Shown piece after piece: positions 1-12,900 of a stretch of 64,000 nt of DNA. Position numbers and translations under genes: made by a program. The notes under the pieces are model-generated. The model was given only the letters and a program-made list of their open reading frames with translations. It was not told where the DNA came from and made no database searches. This DNA is from Anisakis pegreffii (lineage: Eukaryota; Nematoda; Chromadorea; Rhabditida; Anisakidae): NCBI GenBank assembly GCA_035041965.1, contig JAPYMA010001176.1:1-64000 (forward strand). The letters run 5' to 3'. Position 1 is the first letter of the stretch; the number at the start of each line of letters is the position of its first letter.

Positions 1-229
1 TAGTTACGATCACTATACAGATACACTTAAATCACGAAGAGAGCTTCTCATCATATTACATTACAATCATTGATATGCTCTGTGGCATTAATTAATTCAC
101 AAATTCACTGCAACTCGTTGAGAAATTTTGCTCATCGGCGTTATTGCTATTAGTGTGACTATCACATTCTTACCAGTACTAATACTACTGCCAGCACTAA
201 TATCAAAACGATTATCCTAAAAAGTTTAC

Positions 230-1034
230 CATCCTCAGTAACAGTAATAGTTGCAGTGGCAGTGCCAGTCGTATCGCTCCTTTCGATGCAATCTGTAATC
301 ACTCCACTCTTTTTCAGATTCTCGATATTCAATGGACCAAAAATATCGTTTCCAACCTTAAATCTCATCATCTGATCGTCAACAATACGTCAAAATTGCA
401 TTCAAATATTCTTTCATTCTAGCAACGAAAATCACCTTGCAAACACCGATTTCATAAATCGCCCTCAATCACATCTCAATACTGATAACATTCATCTCAT
501 ACGTTTTAATAAAATCCAAAGTAATATTAACATTAATTTTTTTGAGATCAGTCAGGATTTTTGAGATAAATTTTCATCGGGAATCAAAAAATTTCGCGAA
601 GAGATAATCACTGACCCTTCCAATCATAACAACTTTTCCTCCTAATTTACCGATCTGAGCCGCTTGATTAGCACCCTTTCCACCACAACCAGCCTCGAAT
701 GATTTACCACGAATACATTCACCAGGCCTCGGGAATCGATTAGCATAACTTAATCAATGTGAATTTAGCAGATCAGCTGTCGCTACAATTAAATTGATCT
801 GTTGCAGAGCAAATTCCAAATATAGTCTGCATTAAAGATTCATCATGCCATCACTGGGAACTGACCTAATTTCGAGTTGAATCAAATTATTCTTCGAAAC
901 ATATTCCAGAATATTAAAATTCCACCAACTGGAAGAGGCTCTCAACGAATTTCTGAATTGATATGAAAAAAACGGGATTATTATTACCTAATGAGATCCT
1001 GAACAATACTTCCAACCACCACGATGTCCGCCAT
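230..1034 (-). CDS. Second, partial ribokinase copy (exons 1-3) in the left palindrome arm
   Basis: This is the mirror image of the first three exons of the ribokinase gene at 3104-3908. Exon 1 is 988-1034 with ATG at 1032-1034, exon 2 is 616-748 and exon 3 is 230-356. The exon-3 reading frame is identical in translation to the right-arm copy, including GNDIFGPLNIENLKKSG. The ribokinase GGKGANQA motif is retained in exon 2. Exon 4 would map just left of base 1, so it cannot be judged whether this copy is complete. Homology weakens at 1-70, which suggests the outer part has diverged or is lost. No stop codon or frameshift is seen in the part present. It could be a functional second gene, a truncated duplicate or an assembly artefact. 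Confidence 0.55.
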
Positions 1035-2046
1035 AGCAGCCAAACTGAAAATTTCAATTGAACATCCAAACGAATGTTTCAAAGAAGTCAATTACTAAAT
1101 TGCTCGATGTTTCGTATTCAACTTCAATAAAACTCTTGCAACTGCCATTCAATCGAAGTATTACACTATATACGTATGAATAACTCTCAAACGAGCTACC
1201 ATATCTCAAGAATTTTAAATGACATTAATACGTCACATTCTGCAAACGAGATAATGTTTTAAACGAGGCGCAGCATTCGATTCATCCAGCAAATGCGTTA
1301 GATACACTTAGATATCCTATAACGAACATCAAGACTCAATCAGCGAATTGCTAAATCGATAACAATCATTATTTCTATTAGGCGAGAATTGGATGGATAT
1401 CCTTCAAATGATATCCCGTTTGTTCTGCAGACTTCAAATAGAAGTGCTTGCTCACTGGACCTTGAAATTTAAGACAGAAAACAAATGAAAATTCCACTGT
1501 TTCTATGTATTTCTAAATGACACTATTGTTGGCCATCATTATTGTGTTGTAAAAATAATAACTTTATCACATCTAACAAATTGAGCATTAATCTAATTTT
1601 TTTCATTCAGATCTGCACAGCAGCATCTCAGAAACGAATATCGAACAAACCCAATTCAAACTCAACGCCATCAAAACACTGTTATCTGATGCAAAAATGA
1701 CATAGATTGATTGAATCCATTCAATAGAAATGAATGAGGAATATCATCGAATGTCTATTACAAACCTCTCAACAGCAAACAACATTCACATTTAATTGAA
1801 TTTGTTTTTCAGTTCTCCCTTCTAATTCTAACAGCTAGACTCTGTTTCCGGCTGAATCTTTCGCAATATCTTTTTTTTTCGCATTACTTCCAAAATGATC
1901 AGCTATTCCCAAAAGAATCGATCAATTGCAATAAAATGCGAAAATGCCACGTACTCGAAAACAAAAAAAAACAACGAAGAGATCAATTAAATCCTATTGG
2001 CTGTAACATTAATCGAGAACTTGCGGAGATATATCTTATTGTGTAA

Positions 2047-2047
<1 letters not shown>

Positions 2048-2088
<41 letters not shown>
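2048..2088. repeat. (TA)n microsatellite at the palindrome centre
   Basis: About 40 bp of alternating TA forms the exact symmetry centre between the two ribokinase-bearing arms. The flanks TGTAAAACA and TGTTTTACA are also complementary, so the whole region can extrude as a hairpin. Both ribokinase copies are transcribed away from it, so it lies about 1 kb upstream of each start codon. Confidence 0.9.
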
Positions 2089-2090
<2 letters not shown>

Positions 2091-3103
2091 TTACACAATA
2101 AGATATATCTCCGCAAATTCTCGATTAATGTTACAGCCAATAGGATTTAATTGATCTCTTCGTTGTTTTTTTTTTGTTTTCGAGTACGTGGCATTTTCGC
2201 ATTTTATTGCAATTGATCGATTCTTTTGGGGATAGCTGATCATTTTGGAAGTAATGCGAAAAAAAATGATATTGCGAAAGATTCAGCCAGAAACAGAGTC
2301 TAGCTGTTAGAATTTGAAGGGAGAACTGAAAAACAAATTCAATTAAATGTGAATGTTGTTTGCTGTTGAGAGGTTTGTAATAGACATTCGATGATATTCC
2401 TCATTCATTTCTATTGAATGGATTCAATCAATCTATGTCATTTTTGCATCAGATAACAGTGTTTTGATGGCGTTGAGTTTGAATTGGGTTTGTTCGATAT
2501 TCGTTTCTGAGATGCTGCTGTGCAGATCTGAATGAAAAAAATTAGATTAATGCTCAATTTGTTAGATGTGATAAAGTTATTATTTTTACAACACAATAAT
2601 GATGGCCAACAATAGTGTCATTTAGAAATACATAGAAACAGTGGAATTTTCATTTGTTTTCTGTCTTAAATTTCAAGGTCCAGTGAGCAAGCACTTCTAT
2701 TTGAAGTCTGCAGAACAAACGGGATATCATTTGAAGGATATCCATCCAATTCTCGCCTAATAGAAATAATGATTGTTATCGATTTAGCAATTCGCTGATT
2801 GAGTCTTGATGTTCGTTATAGGATATCTAAGTGTATCTAACGCATTTGCTGGATGAATCGAATGCTGCGCCTCGTTTAAAACATTATCTCGTTTGCAGAA
2901 TGTGACGTATTAATGTCATTTAAAATTCTTGAGATATGGTAGCTCGTTTGAGAGTTATTCATACGTATATAGTGTAATACTTCGATTGAATGGCAGTTGC
3001 AAGAGTTTTATTGAAGTTGAATACGAAACATCGAGCAATTTAGTAATTGACTTCTTTGAAACATTCGTTTGGATGTTCAATTGAAATTTTCAGTTTGGCT
3101 GCT

Positions 3104-5712
3104 ATGGCGGACATCGTGGTGGTTGGAAGTATTGTTCAGGATCTCATTAGGTAATAATAATCCCGTTTTTTTCATATCAATTCAGAAATTCGTTGAGAGC
3201 CTCTTCCAGTTGGTGGAATTTTAATATTCTGGAATATGTTTCGAAGAATAATTTGATTCAACTCGAAATTAGGTCAGTTCCCAGTGATGGCATGATGAAT
3301 CTTTAATGCAGACTATATTTGGAATTTGCTCTGCAACAGATCAATTTAATTGTAGCGACAGCTGATCTGCTAAATTCACATTGATTAAGTTATGCTAATC
3401 GATTCCCGAGGCCTGGTGAATGTATTCGTGGTAAATCATTCGAGGCTGGTTGTGGTGGAAAGGGTGCTAATCAAGCGGCTCAGATCGGTAAATTAGGAGG
3501 AAAAGTTGTTATGATTGGAAGGGTCAGTGATTATCTCTTCGCGAAATTTTTTGATTCCCGATGAAAATTTATCTCAAAAATCCTGACTGATCTCAAAAAA
3601 ATTAATGTTAATATTACTTTGGATTTTATTAAAACGTATGAGATGAATGTTATCAGTATTGAGATGTGATTGAGGGCGATTTATGAAATCGGTGTTTGCA
3701 AGGTGATTTTCGTTGCTAGAATGAAAGAATATTTGAATGCAATTTTGACGTATTGTTGACGATCAGATGATGAGATTTAAGGTTGGAAACGATATTTTTG
3801 GTCCATTGAATATCGAGAATCTGAAAAAGAGTGGAGTGATTACAGATTGCATCGAAAGGAGCGATACGACTGGCACTGCCACTGCAACTATTACTGTTAC
3901 TGAGGATGGTAAACTTTTTAGGATAATCGTTTTGATATTAGTGCTGGCAGTAGTATTAGTACTGGTAAGAATGTGATAGTCACACTAATAGCAATAACGC
4001 CGATGAGCAAAATTTCTCAACGAGTTGCAGTGAATTTGTGAATTAATTAATGCCACAGAGCATATCAATGATTAACAATGTAACTGTAATGAAGCTCTCT
4101 TCAGGTGTGATTTAAATTGTATCACAAATATGAAATGATCGTTCAATGATAAGAATGTCGTACTGCAGGCGAGAATTCAATAGTAGTCACCCTCGGCGCT
4201 AATTTGGAAATTCCTCCGTCTCGCGCAGATCAAGTGGAATCGGTTATTGCCAAATCGAAGCTGGTCCTTTGTCAGTATGAAATTGCTTATGAGACACTGA
4301 AACACACTTTTGAAGTGGCCAAGAAGCATAATGGTTCAAAGTTTCGATATTTTTCTGCATTAGTTTCTTTCAACTTGTTGATGATTTTCACTGTAAAATT
4401 CATTTTTCTAAGAAAATTATATCAAATCTTGCAAGTGATGATCATGTCCCTAGTTGGAGAAGTTTTACTGTTTATCATTTTCGTAATGAACCGATGCGGG
4501 AATTCACCCTGTCTTCACGAAACATTATATAATAATCTACCTTGGCTGCAATGAGATAATATTCAGATCAATATAATGCTTCGATCTTATTTTCGATGAA
4601 CGTTTCCATATTTTTGTGCTCTCGTGTTTCAGTTCGAACATTTTTCAACTTTGCGCCAGGCACTGCAGATTTTGATAAAAGCCTTTTGAAGTTGGTTGAT
4701 GTATTGTCAACAAACGAAAATGAGGTAATCACCTCTCTGTTCTACCTATAAGATGACATTAATCCATGCTCTACTATCCTGAAGTGATCTGTTTTGAATA
4801 TCGAAATTTCCGTTTATATACCATAAACTTCAGATACTTACTTTGAGCTATCCTTGATGAATTTTATCATTCTCATTGGTCATCTAATCGCTGTTCATAT
4901 TAAGCAGTGAGAGATTCTTAAAAGCTCTCTTGTGGTTGGTTTTCAGTGGGAAGTTGTGGTTGCTTTTCAGACAGAATTCTTAACGGGCAAACACATAGCG
5001 TGTGTAGAGGATGCAGTTCAGGCAGTCCAGTCTTTACTCAAATTCGGTCCGTCGACGGCTATAGCGACTCTGGGCGCCAAAGGAGCTGTGGTTGTCACAA
5101 AGAACGGCTCAGCCACTCATATTCCCGTGCCTACGGTTAAAGCTGTCGATACTACAGTATGTTTGTGTGATCTGTATTTGTTTACAGCGCTCTTTTGCAA
5201 GACCTGAGTTATATTATTCGGACTGGTTTTGTTCTATTGATGTGATAGTGGTAGTATTCTGTGCATGAATTTTCATTTTTCAATAAGTTAACTCAACAAT
5301 TTCTTTTTTAGACTTTTGTAATGATCTTTCTTAGTTACGGTTACGTAATTTTAGGTAATAGTCTTTTTTAGACTTTTGTGATGACCTTTTATATCCATCC
5401 CTATTTTAGTTATGCTGTATATCCACCGCTCACTATTGGTGAGATAGGAAAGGAAACAAGAAAAAACAGACGCTTCTTTTGCGGACGTCCGCTAAAAATT
5501 TGATCGAATTCTAAGAATTACTGCTGAATTGTCAGGGAGCTGGCGATTCGTTCTGTGGCTCGTTAGCGTATCTGATGGTAGCAAGGCCGAATCTAACGGT
5601 AGAGGAGCAGGTACGTCGGGCCGCGTTGATCGCTTCCGTATCCGTGCAAAGAAAAGGAACGCAAATTTCATTCCCATGGGCTCACGATTTACCCGAAGAG
5701 TTTCTCAGCTGA
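3104..5712 (+). CDS. Ribokinase (PfkB family), 7 exons
   Basis: Ribokinase phosphorylates D-ribose to ribose-5-phosphate with ATP in the cytosol. Exons are 3104-3150, 3390-3522, 3782-3908, 4169-4333, 4633-4724, 4971-5156 and 5536-5712, giving 308 residues, the usual family length; every junction keeps frame. The protein starts MADIVVVGSIVQDL, the N-terminal beta strand. GGKGANQA in exon 2 is the PfkB substrate-side glycine signature, and GAGDSFCG at the start of exon 7 carries the catalytic aspartate and anion hole. ATLGAKGAVV in exon 6 is also typical. An acceptor-like TTTTCAG ends 10 bases before the ATG, which fits spliced-leader addition. Exon 3 could instead begin at a CAG at 3766, but the TTTAAG acceptor gives the family-like GRVGNDIFG. 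Exons 1-3 lie in the palindrome; exons 4-7 are unique in the window. Confidence 0.93.
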
Positions 5713-6906
5713 TAATCAACAGTGTGATTTTGATCCTTTTTAAATTCTCTTCTCATAACTGTTGTTTTGTTCAAGTATTTGTGAAGTTTGTTTCATCTGA
5801 GATGTGATTCATTGATATTCGCGATAAGATATTTGATGTGTGAATGCTTCACTATACGTACACGATAATGCTGCATATGCATATAAATGATTGCGCTCAT
5901 CTAAAATTTTGCTTCTCAATTGAGATGTATTTATTTTCCATATAAGTTTGATCGTTGAGCATAATGATGGCCAAAAAAAAGATTTTAGGAAGAACACTCA
6001 TTGTCAGAGTATTAATACATTCATGATCACATAAGTCTAGTCAGACTCTCGTATCATATGAGAACGACGGCAGTGACAGCCACTGATGACCGGTCATGAG
6101 AGCTTGTGAGATTTATAAAATCACATTTTGAAATTATGGCCGATAGTGAAGCTCCAACGAAAAACGTATTTTTTTTTGAGGAGGAACATTATGGAGAATT
6201 GATATTACCATTACGTTATTATTATTACAGGCAAAAGGCGAATGGAATGTGATAAAAATGATTTGATTCGATGATATTTGTTATTTTATATGTCGTTATG
6301 TACGTAGGAATAGTTCATTGTCAAGTATGAACTAATTGCTTTCTGAAGTATTCATTGGCGATTGAATATTTTTATGGAATTGAATAAATTCTTTCAACAA
6401 CCAACAACATTCATAAAATCTCAACATTAAACAACAACAATCCAAAACAATAATTCACAACACGAAAACAACAACAATAATAAACAGCTAAAGCAAAAAT
6501 CATTGCTAATGATAACAATATTAACAACAGTAACAACATATTCAACAATTCTAATACAATAACAAAAACAGCAAAAGTCCAAAATTTTGCAATATTATAA
6601 GTTTCGACATCACTTACTAAACGATTACCTGATAAGGCACTGAAATAACACAATCATGACAAACACACATAAAACCAACTAGAAAATCAACCGGCATAAG
6701 TGAAAATATCCCAGAGAAATCTCCAACTTCTGATAAAGCATTTCCTAGAGTTATCGCACTTTAGAGCATTTTCTCAAGATGAGAGTACCGTTGAAATATT
6801 CCTGTTTTCAAAGAAGAAATCATCAGAGAATATACCGAAATTAACGCAGACTTCACGTTCATATTCTTCTTCATCTTGCAGCCATAATGACGACTGAACG
6901 ATTTGT
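5713..6906. other. Convergent 3' intergenic region between ribokinase and POLR1B
   Basis: No coding exon is supported here. The stretch separates the tail-to-tail ribokinase and RNA polymerase I subunit genes. It contains one copy of a roughly 300-bp direct repeat (from 6351) whose partner lies in the last intron of POLR1B. Short reading frames on both strands lack family resemblance and good splice sites. Confidence 0.6.
6351..6650. repeat. Direct repeat, copy A (intergenic)
   Basis: About 200 bp beginning TTCATTGGCGATTGAATA is almost identical to copy B at 7086-7340, at an offset of 735 bp. Resemblance fades over the following 100 bp. The sequence is rich in CAACAA and AACAAT blocks. No terminal inverted repeats or open frame are apparent. 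Confidence 0.85.
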
Positions 6907-9900
6907 CTAACGAGTGATCTGCGAAGGCGGCTTAACAGAGAGTTGAACACGTACGTTCATCGCAGCCAGTTCGGCAACCAGATATCGAAACACACGAGGA
7001 ATTTCGATCACATAAATTTGATCATCCTCTTTGCACGACACACATCGCTCTCGTTCAGTATGATCCCTTTCAGCCGCCTAAAACTTTCATTGGCGATTGA
7101 ATATTTTTATTGGAATTGAATAAATTCTTTCAGCAACCAACAACATTCATAAAATCTCAACATTAAACAACAACAATCCGAAACAATAATTCATAACACG
7201 AAAACAACAACAATGAATTGCTAAAGCAAAAATCAGTGATAAAAATAACAGTATTAACAACACTAACAATATATTCAACAATGCATTTCAATAACCACTC
7301 ACTGAAGAAAGATTTGCCAGAGTAGACATGAAATACAGTTAAATGTCCAACTAAAGGCGCCTATCAATAAGCGAAACACGTCTGAATCAACACAAACCTT
7401 TCTATTGTCTATCCTCGATTTTGCACACCTCAACACGGATATCAATGAGCCACACCGAGCACAAATATGCGCCAAATCTCGATCAGAATTATTGAAGAGA
7501 CGATCCTGAATCTCATTGTTCAATTCGAACATTCATTATCTTCCTCAGTAAAACGTTTCAGATACAACCAGACCCTCCTAATGAACAAAACAAAGTCTCG
7601 TTGCGATAACGATGAAAATTCATTTCACTACGAGAATCTGACAATGTAACTTCATTTCAACACCCTGCAGAGTTCGTCCTGAATTCAGAAAGCTCAACTT
7701 ATTCGATCAGAACCTAACTTCAAACCAAAATTTCAAGTGAAACAAATTAATAATATCAAAACAATCCCCACCCCTCCTCTCCCCCATTCGACCAAAAATA
7801 ACGAAACATTAATTCAGTCGTGAACAGCTCTGATAACTTAACAAAACAAACCTGAAGTGAGAATGAAGCGCCGTGCGCAATCAACGCATCACGTTCCATC
7901 TCACCGAAACGAATACCACCGCCTCGTTTACGTCCCTGCACCGGCTGATTCGTCACCGGATCGACTGCGCCAGTTGACCTCACTTGGAACTTATCCGCGA
8001 TCATATGTCGAAGTCTTTGATAGTAGACAATACCAAAGAATATTTGCACCTTAATCAACGAACATCTTCGATTTCACATAATCACTCCCCATTCATAGTT
8101 GTTGGAACAGATACTGACGTTAGATCAATACGACAGAACAGCTGATTGAAATAACTGAACTAATTTCACTAAATAATTAATGTGAGATCGACCCAACCAT
8201 TCTATAACATTTGCATCTGCAACGGTATCCTTCTTACTAATACTGTTCTTCTCGTCACGAAAACTACAGCTGATTCAATGGTATAACTCAAAACATTTCA
8301 ATGAAACAATACAGCTATATTGCTCATGATAGCTGAGAGGCATTTATTGATTAAGGAAGAAGAAAAGAACGAATCAAACAGACTATAAACGAACCTCCAT
8401 TTCGCGTCCATCCACTCCTGAATACATCACCTCATTTCCGTAATAATTATACCCAGACAATTGCAACAATCTTCCGAAATGATCAATTGCTGTCTTCTTC
8501 TCACTAAAAGTTTCAATTTGAAAGATTTCATGACGATGCAAATCCAAGTTAATTGCTATACTTTAGTTATTGACAATATGCAACGCTGAACCAGCGAAGC
8601 GATTATTAGTAATCCACGGACAAAACAAGCCCGCTGGCTGTAATCCGGAGCTTTCTTAGCTCAATCGGTCGAGCATCAGGCATTTAATGTGATGGTCGTG
8701 GGTTCACAAAAGTCCCACACAAGGCCCAATGTGTTTGGCTTACTCTCCTCTTTCTTCGTTACATCAAAACAATTGCCAAACTAATGGAACGCTTTCCTCA
8801 AGAAGTTTCGTACTCATTTCAATACTATTATCACACTGATTCAATGAAAAAACGAACAATCAAAAACTCAAAACTGACTTGAACACAAAAGGTGAAGCAT
8901 CGTAATATTCACCGTGCGTAGCTGCCGCCTTGCCAGCCATACTTTCAATCATCATACCTGAATTCATTTGCAATACTATCATTTTATGATAGCGAGATTT
9001 GCACTTTAATGAACATATATCTCCGTATTCAATTACTACAAAATCATTTCAATTTAAAGGTGACCAGTCATCTCTTCAACTGAATACTCACCGATAGTCA
9101 TACGAGACGGGAAACCGTGTGGATTGAAGATGATGTCGGGCATCATTCCAGTCTCTGAAAATGGCATCGATTCTGCTGGCCATAGGAAAGAATTGATTCC
9201 TTTCTGTCCGTGACGAGACGCGAACTTATCACCGATTATTGGATTACGTTGTATACGCCATTGTATAAGGGCGTGCTGAAGGTGGAATACAACATATATG
9301 ATGACAGGTCCATTAAAATAACAAAATGACACTTTATGAAATCGTTGTGATACGATTACACATTTAACGCTCAGACTGCGATAGGGGTGCTATATGAGAA
9401 AAACTCCATCAGAAACCAAATAAAACGAAACTAACACATTTCCCATTCCCAATTGCACCCTCCTCGACAATTCTCACCAAACCACAAAACGCTGGTTCTA
9501 CTGAGTGGAACTTTTGCGTTCGATAAGTGCCAGTATCCAGTGATAACACCGTGTAATATGGATCATCCAACTGATATAAACGACCTGGTATTGGAAGACC
9601 ATCTTCTCCTATTGACGGATATTTAGTCTTGGGATCGGCCATGAAAACACTTGAACAACTGCCACCTCTGCTCTCCACAAGATTCACTCTGAAAATTCCC
9701 GTCAAATCAGGACCAAATTTCAGACGACAATGCAAAACTACACTTGAAATGATAAACAATCTCTTATAAAACAACCAAACAACTTTTGGATATTTCATTA
9801 CTGCATTTTGCAATCAAACTTTATTCATTCTTGAACTCATTCAGGTTCTCCGAAATATTTTCCTCGCAGGAAAATTACGAACGAGTGAAAATAATCTTTC

Positions 9901-12900
9901 AAAGTTGAGCGTAATTCTTCAATTATTTTAAACAATCCTCAGCCTGCGATGAAAAAGTATCAACGCACCTCTCCACTTTAATAACAGTTCCATGCGCGAA
10001 ACCTCGTTGAAACGAACTCTTATTGATAATCATCGCATCCTCCATATCATACCCTAAAGCAGTCTAACAATCACCACAAATCTAAACTTCAATAGCACAT
10101 CGACAAGAAAGCACTTGCTACATCATATGCATATAAATATGACACAAAATCGATCCTATCAATCAAATCGCACCTGTATACGAAATCACAGCCACACAAG
10201 CATTCGTTCCCAACGGATATTCATCCATTTCATACTTATCATATGCTCCCGGTTTCAACAACGGACTCTGTGGAAACTGAAAGCTCAATTAGGCAATATT
10301 ATAGGACACTTTAAAACATTACAAAACAAATGAATCACGATGGATTCCTAATCGTTTCATTGAGTGAAGCGTTAATATGGAACCGCATAAATGCACAATA
10401 AAATCAAGTTGCAATGAAGCAAAAACGAAAACGACGACACGAACCTGTAATCGATACATCTTATTGTCAGCTCGTTTGCACCAAGCATGAATTGGTGTGC
10501 CCATTGTTTGTTTACCCATTTGACACTGATAAACGTTACGTGGTGATTGATTGTGGTCCGGGAATGGGATTAAATTGCCAGCAAAACTGAACAAACAACT
10601 CGGATGCAGTTCTTGATGTTCAGTCACACCAGGCTCTGCTTCGCTCGGCTCTATACATATCGACAGATAAACTTGCTCAAACGTTCCTGAAGTGCAATAT
10701 TCAACCAATACGATAAAATCCTCACAAAATTGTCAATCAATCCCTCATTCCAGTATGAAAAGCAAAATCACTCGTATCGCCGAGAATATCACCTACCAAT
10801 AAATTCAGTCGTATTCGCCACCAGATTCTTCACTGGACGTATCATATGTGCTGGATCAGAGAGGATATACAATCCCGGATATTGAGTGAGAATGCGAGTT
10901 GGATCTTCAGAACGTTTGATCAATACAATTTCACAGCAATACGGCACGCTCTTGTCTTTCTCATCCACTTTTCTTAGCCGTAATTGCTTTTCCACATAGG
11001 ACGCCTTCGAATACGGAACATATCCAACGAAACGTCCGTCCACTAACACTGGATACATCTGAAATTCTTCTCATTCAAACACTCCATCTTTCATTTTGCT
11101 ATTCATAATCGGGGTGTCGAGCAGAACTGACAAATAAAATAACTCATTCATTACAGAATTACGAATAAACGATCGCAAAACAATATTCAATAACAAAACC
11201 GAAGTCACCTCATCACTATTCGTCAGTGAGACTGCTGAATGCGTTAAAACACCCAGTTCGTTCAGCAACGTCGAAATATGCTTCAGTGATGAGTAATGTG
11301 TAACGATGCGTACACTCGCCGTGACATGATTCAACAGGCCACACGGCGCACCATCTGGAGTATGTACTGGACAGATAAAACCCCACGCTTCTGGACGTAA
11401 CTTTCGAACGTCTGTGGTGCGCATTTCCATGAAGAATGCACCACGGTGAATTGCTCTCAAATACGAACCATATCTATTATCGCTAGCAACAATCTAATAC
11501 TACCATGATCAGTATCAATGTCAACGTCAACATCACCACTCTTATTCACATCCTACTCACTACGATACATATCACCGTTTCCTTCAACCTATAAGCTATC
11601 AAGAAGATAATTCAACTCAAAACCAAAACTCAGATCAGACCAATCAAAAAATGAACCTGAAATGTGATACGAATCGCAAATAGTTGATACGCTCTGCAAT
11701 AACCGAAAAACCTTGCGTTTGTTGAAGTCCTAAACCGGTTTGGGTCACCAGATTGCCAGTTGCTAAGAAAAATTCCATACCATGCGTGATCGAGCCAGCA
11801 CCACGAAGCGCTCGAAGAAGTTCACGACTGAATGATCACAACTACTTCATATATTCAGTCACCTTACTATTTATCTCCACTTTATTACATTTTGTCAATA
11901 CATCCTAGAACTGAGCGTGCTCATGTGTATAGATTGCTCTGGTTCTTCTGACTATTCCTTACCAACTTCACTTCTTCACACTAGTAAAGGATTCTCATAC
12001 AACCGAGCGCATCACACAAACATGACTGCATATCAAATCATACTAAACAGAACTAATGAATCGAAATTGCTGATTCATAAAAATCTCCACTGTCAACGTT
12101 CAAATACATTTTCTCGATCACACATGATCAAAATGCGCACTGTTAAATGGCTAACTAATAGAGCACACCTAAGCATACCTGTTCAACCTGAACGTTTCCT
12201 TCTTCTGCGCTTCTTGTTCGATTCGATACCTCGCATTGCGCAGGACAGTCTCCAATCTCTCTCGTAGTGTCAACAACATGATGTGTCCTGAGACGGCCGC
12301 CTCTTGGAACTGAGGATTATCCGGTGATTCTGGTGCACATTCACCTTTAGCTAGTGCCACCAACTTTTGAGCCATATAAACGAGCAGAAAGAACTTCTCT
12401 TCATTATCACTCAAATGGATTGCCACGGAAGATCGTAACAAAAATGCACCAACATCCTAAAAAGTTTTCAAATGTAAGTCTGACCGACCCACTTTCAACA
12501 TTCACCATAGAATCTCACCAGCATTTAACCACAATTAAATAAAAACAAATAAGTTACTACTTCCAAAATAATGCTACTCTCACTTATAACGCGTGAATTT
12601 TCATTCAGTTGAGCGTAGAACAAAATTAGATGATCACAAATGAAATCAAAGAAGATTTTCCTATAGCTCAATCGGTACGTTATCAGGTTGAAAATAATGA
12701 AGTTGCAAAACTGAATAAACGATCTTCTCATGTTCCATTTCCATTTCCGAAGTGGCAAGCAAGAATCAGAGCTAACCTCAGACTTCTCCCAAGGACCGAC
12801 GTTCTCCTTGAGTGCGACCCGAAATCGTGTACCCAATAATCGCAATGCACTTTCTTGATTTATCAATCCAGCGTCTTGACTCATCGACAACATTGTTGTA

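Larger units (their letters stand above)
1..4130. repeat. 4.1-kb palindrome (inverted repeat) with a (TA)n centre
   Basis: Bases about 70-2068 are the reverse complement of about 2070-4068; mirrored positions sum to 4138, so the centre is at 2069 inside a (TA)n tract at about 2048-2088. In the parts I compared, the arms are near-identical for most of their length. I saw about five substitutions and one homopolymer indel in the first 250 bp from the centre (for example near 2117, 2234, 2269, 2292 and 2315). Outside position 70 the left end still aligns to 4070-4130 but with many changes. Both arms carry ribokinase exons 1-3, so the genes point away from the centre. It may be a genuine inverted duplication kept similar by gene conversion, or an assembly join of two haplotypes. 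Confidence 0.93.
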
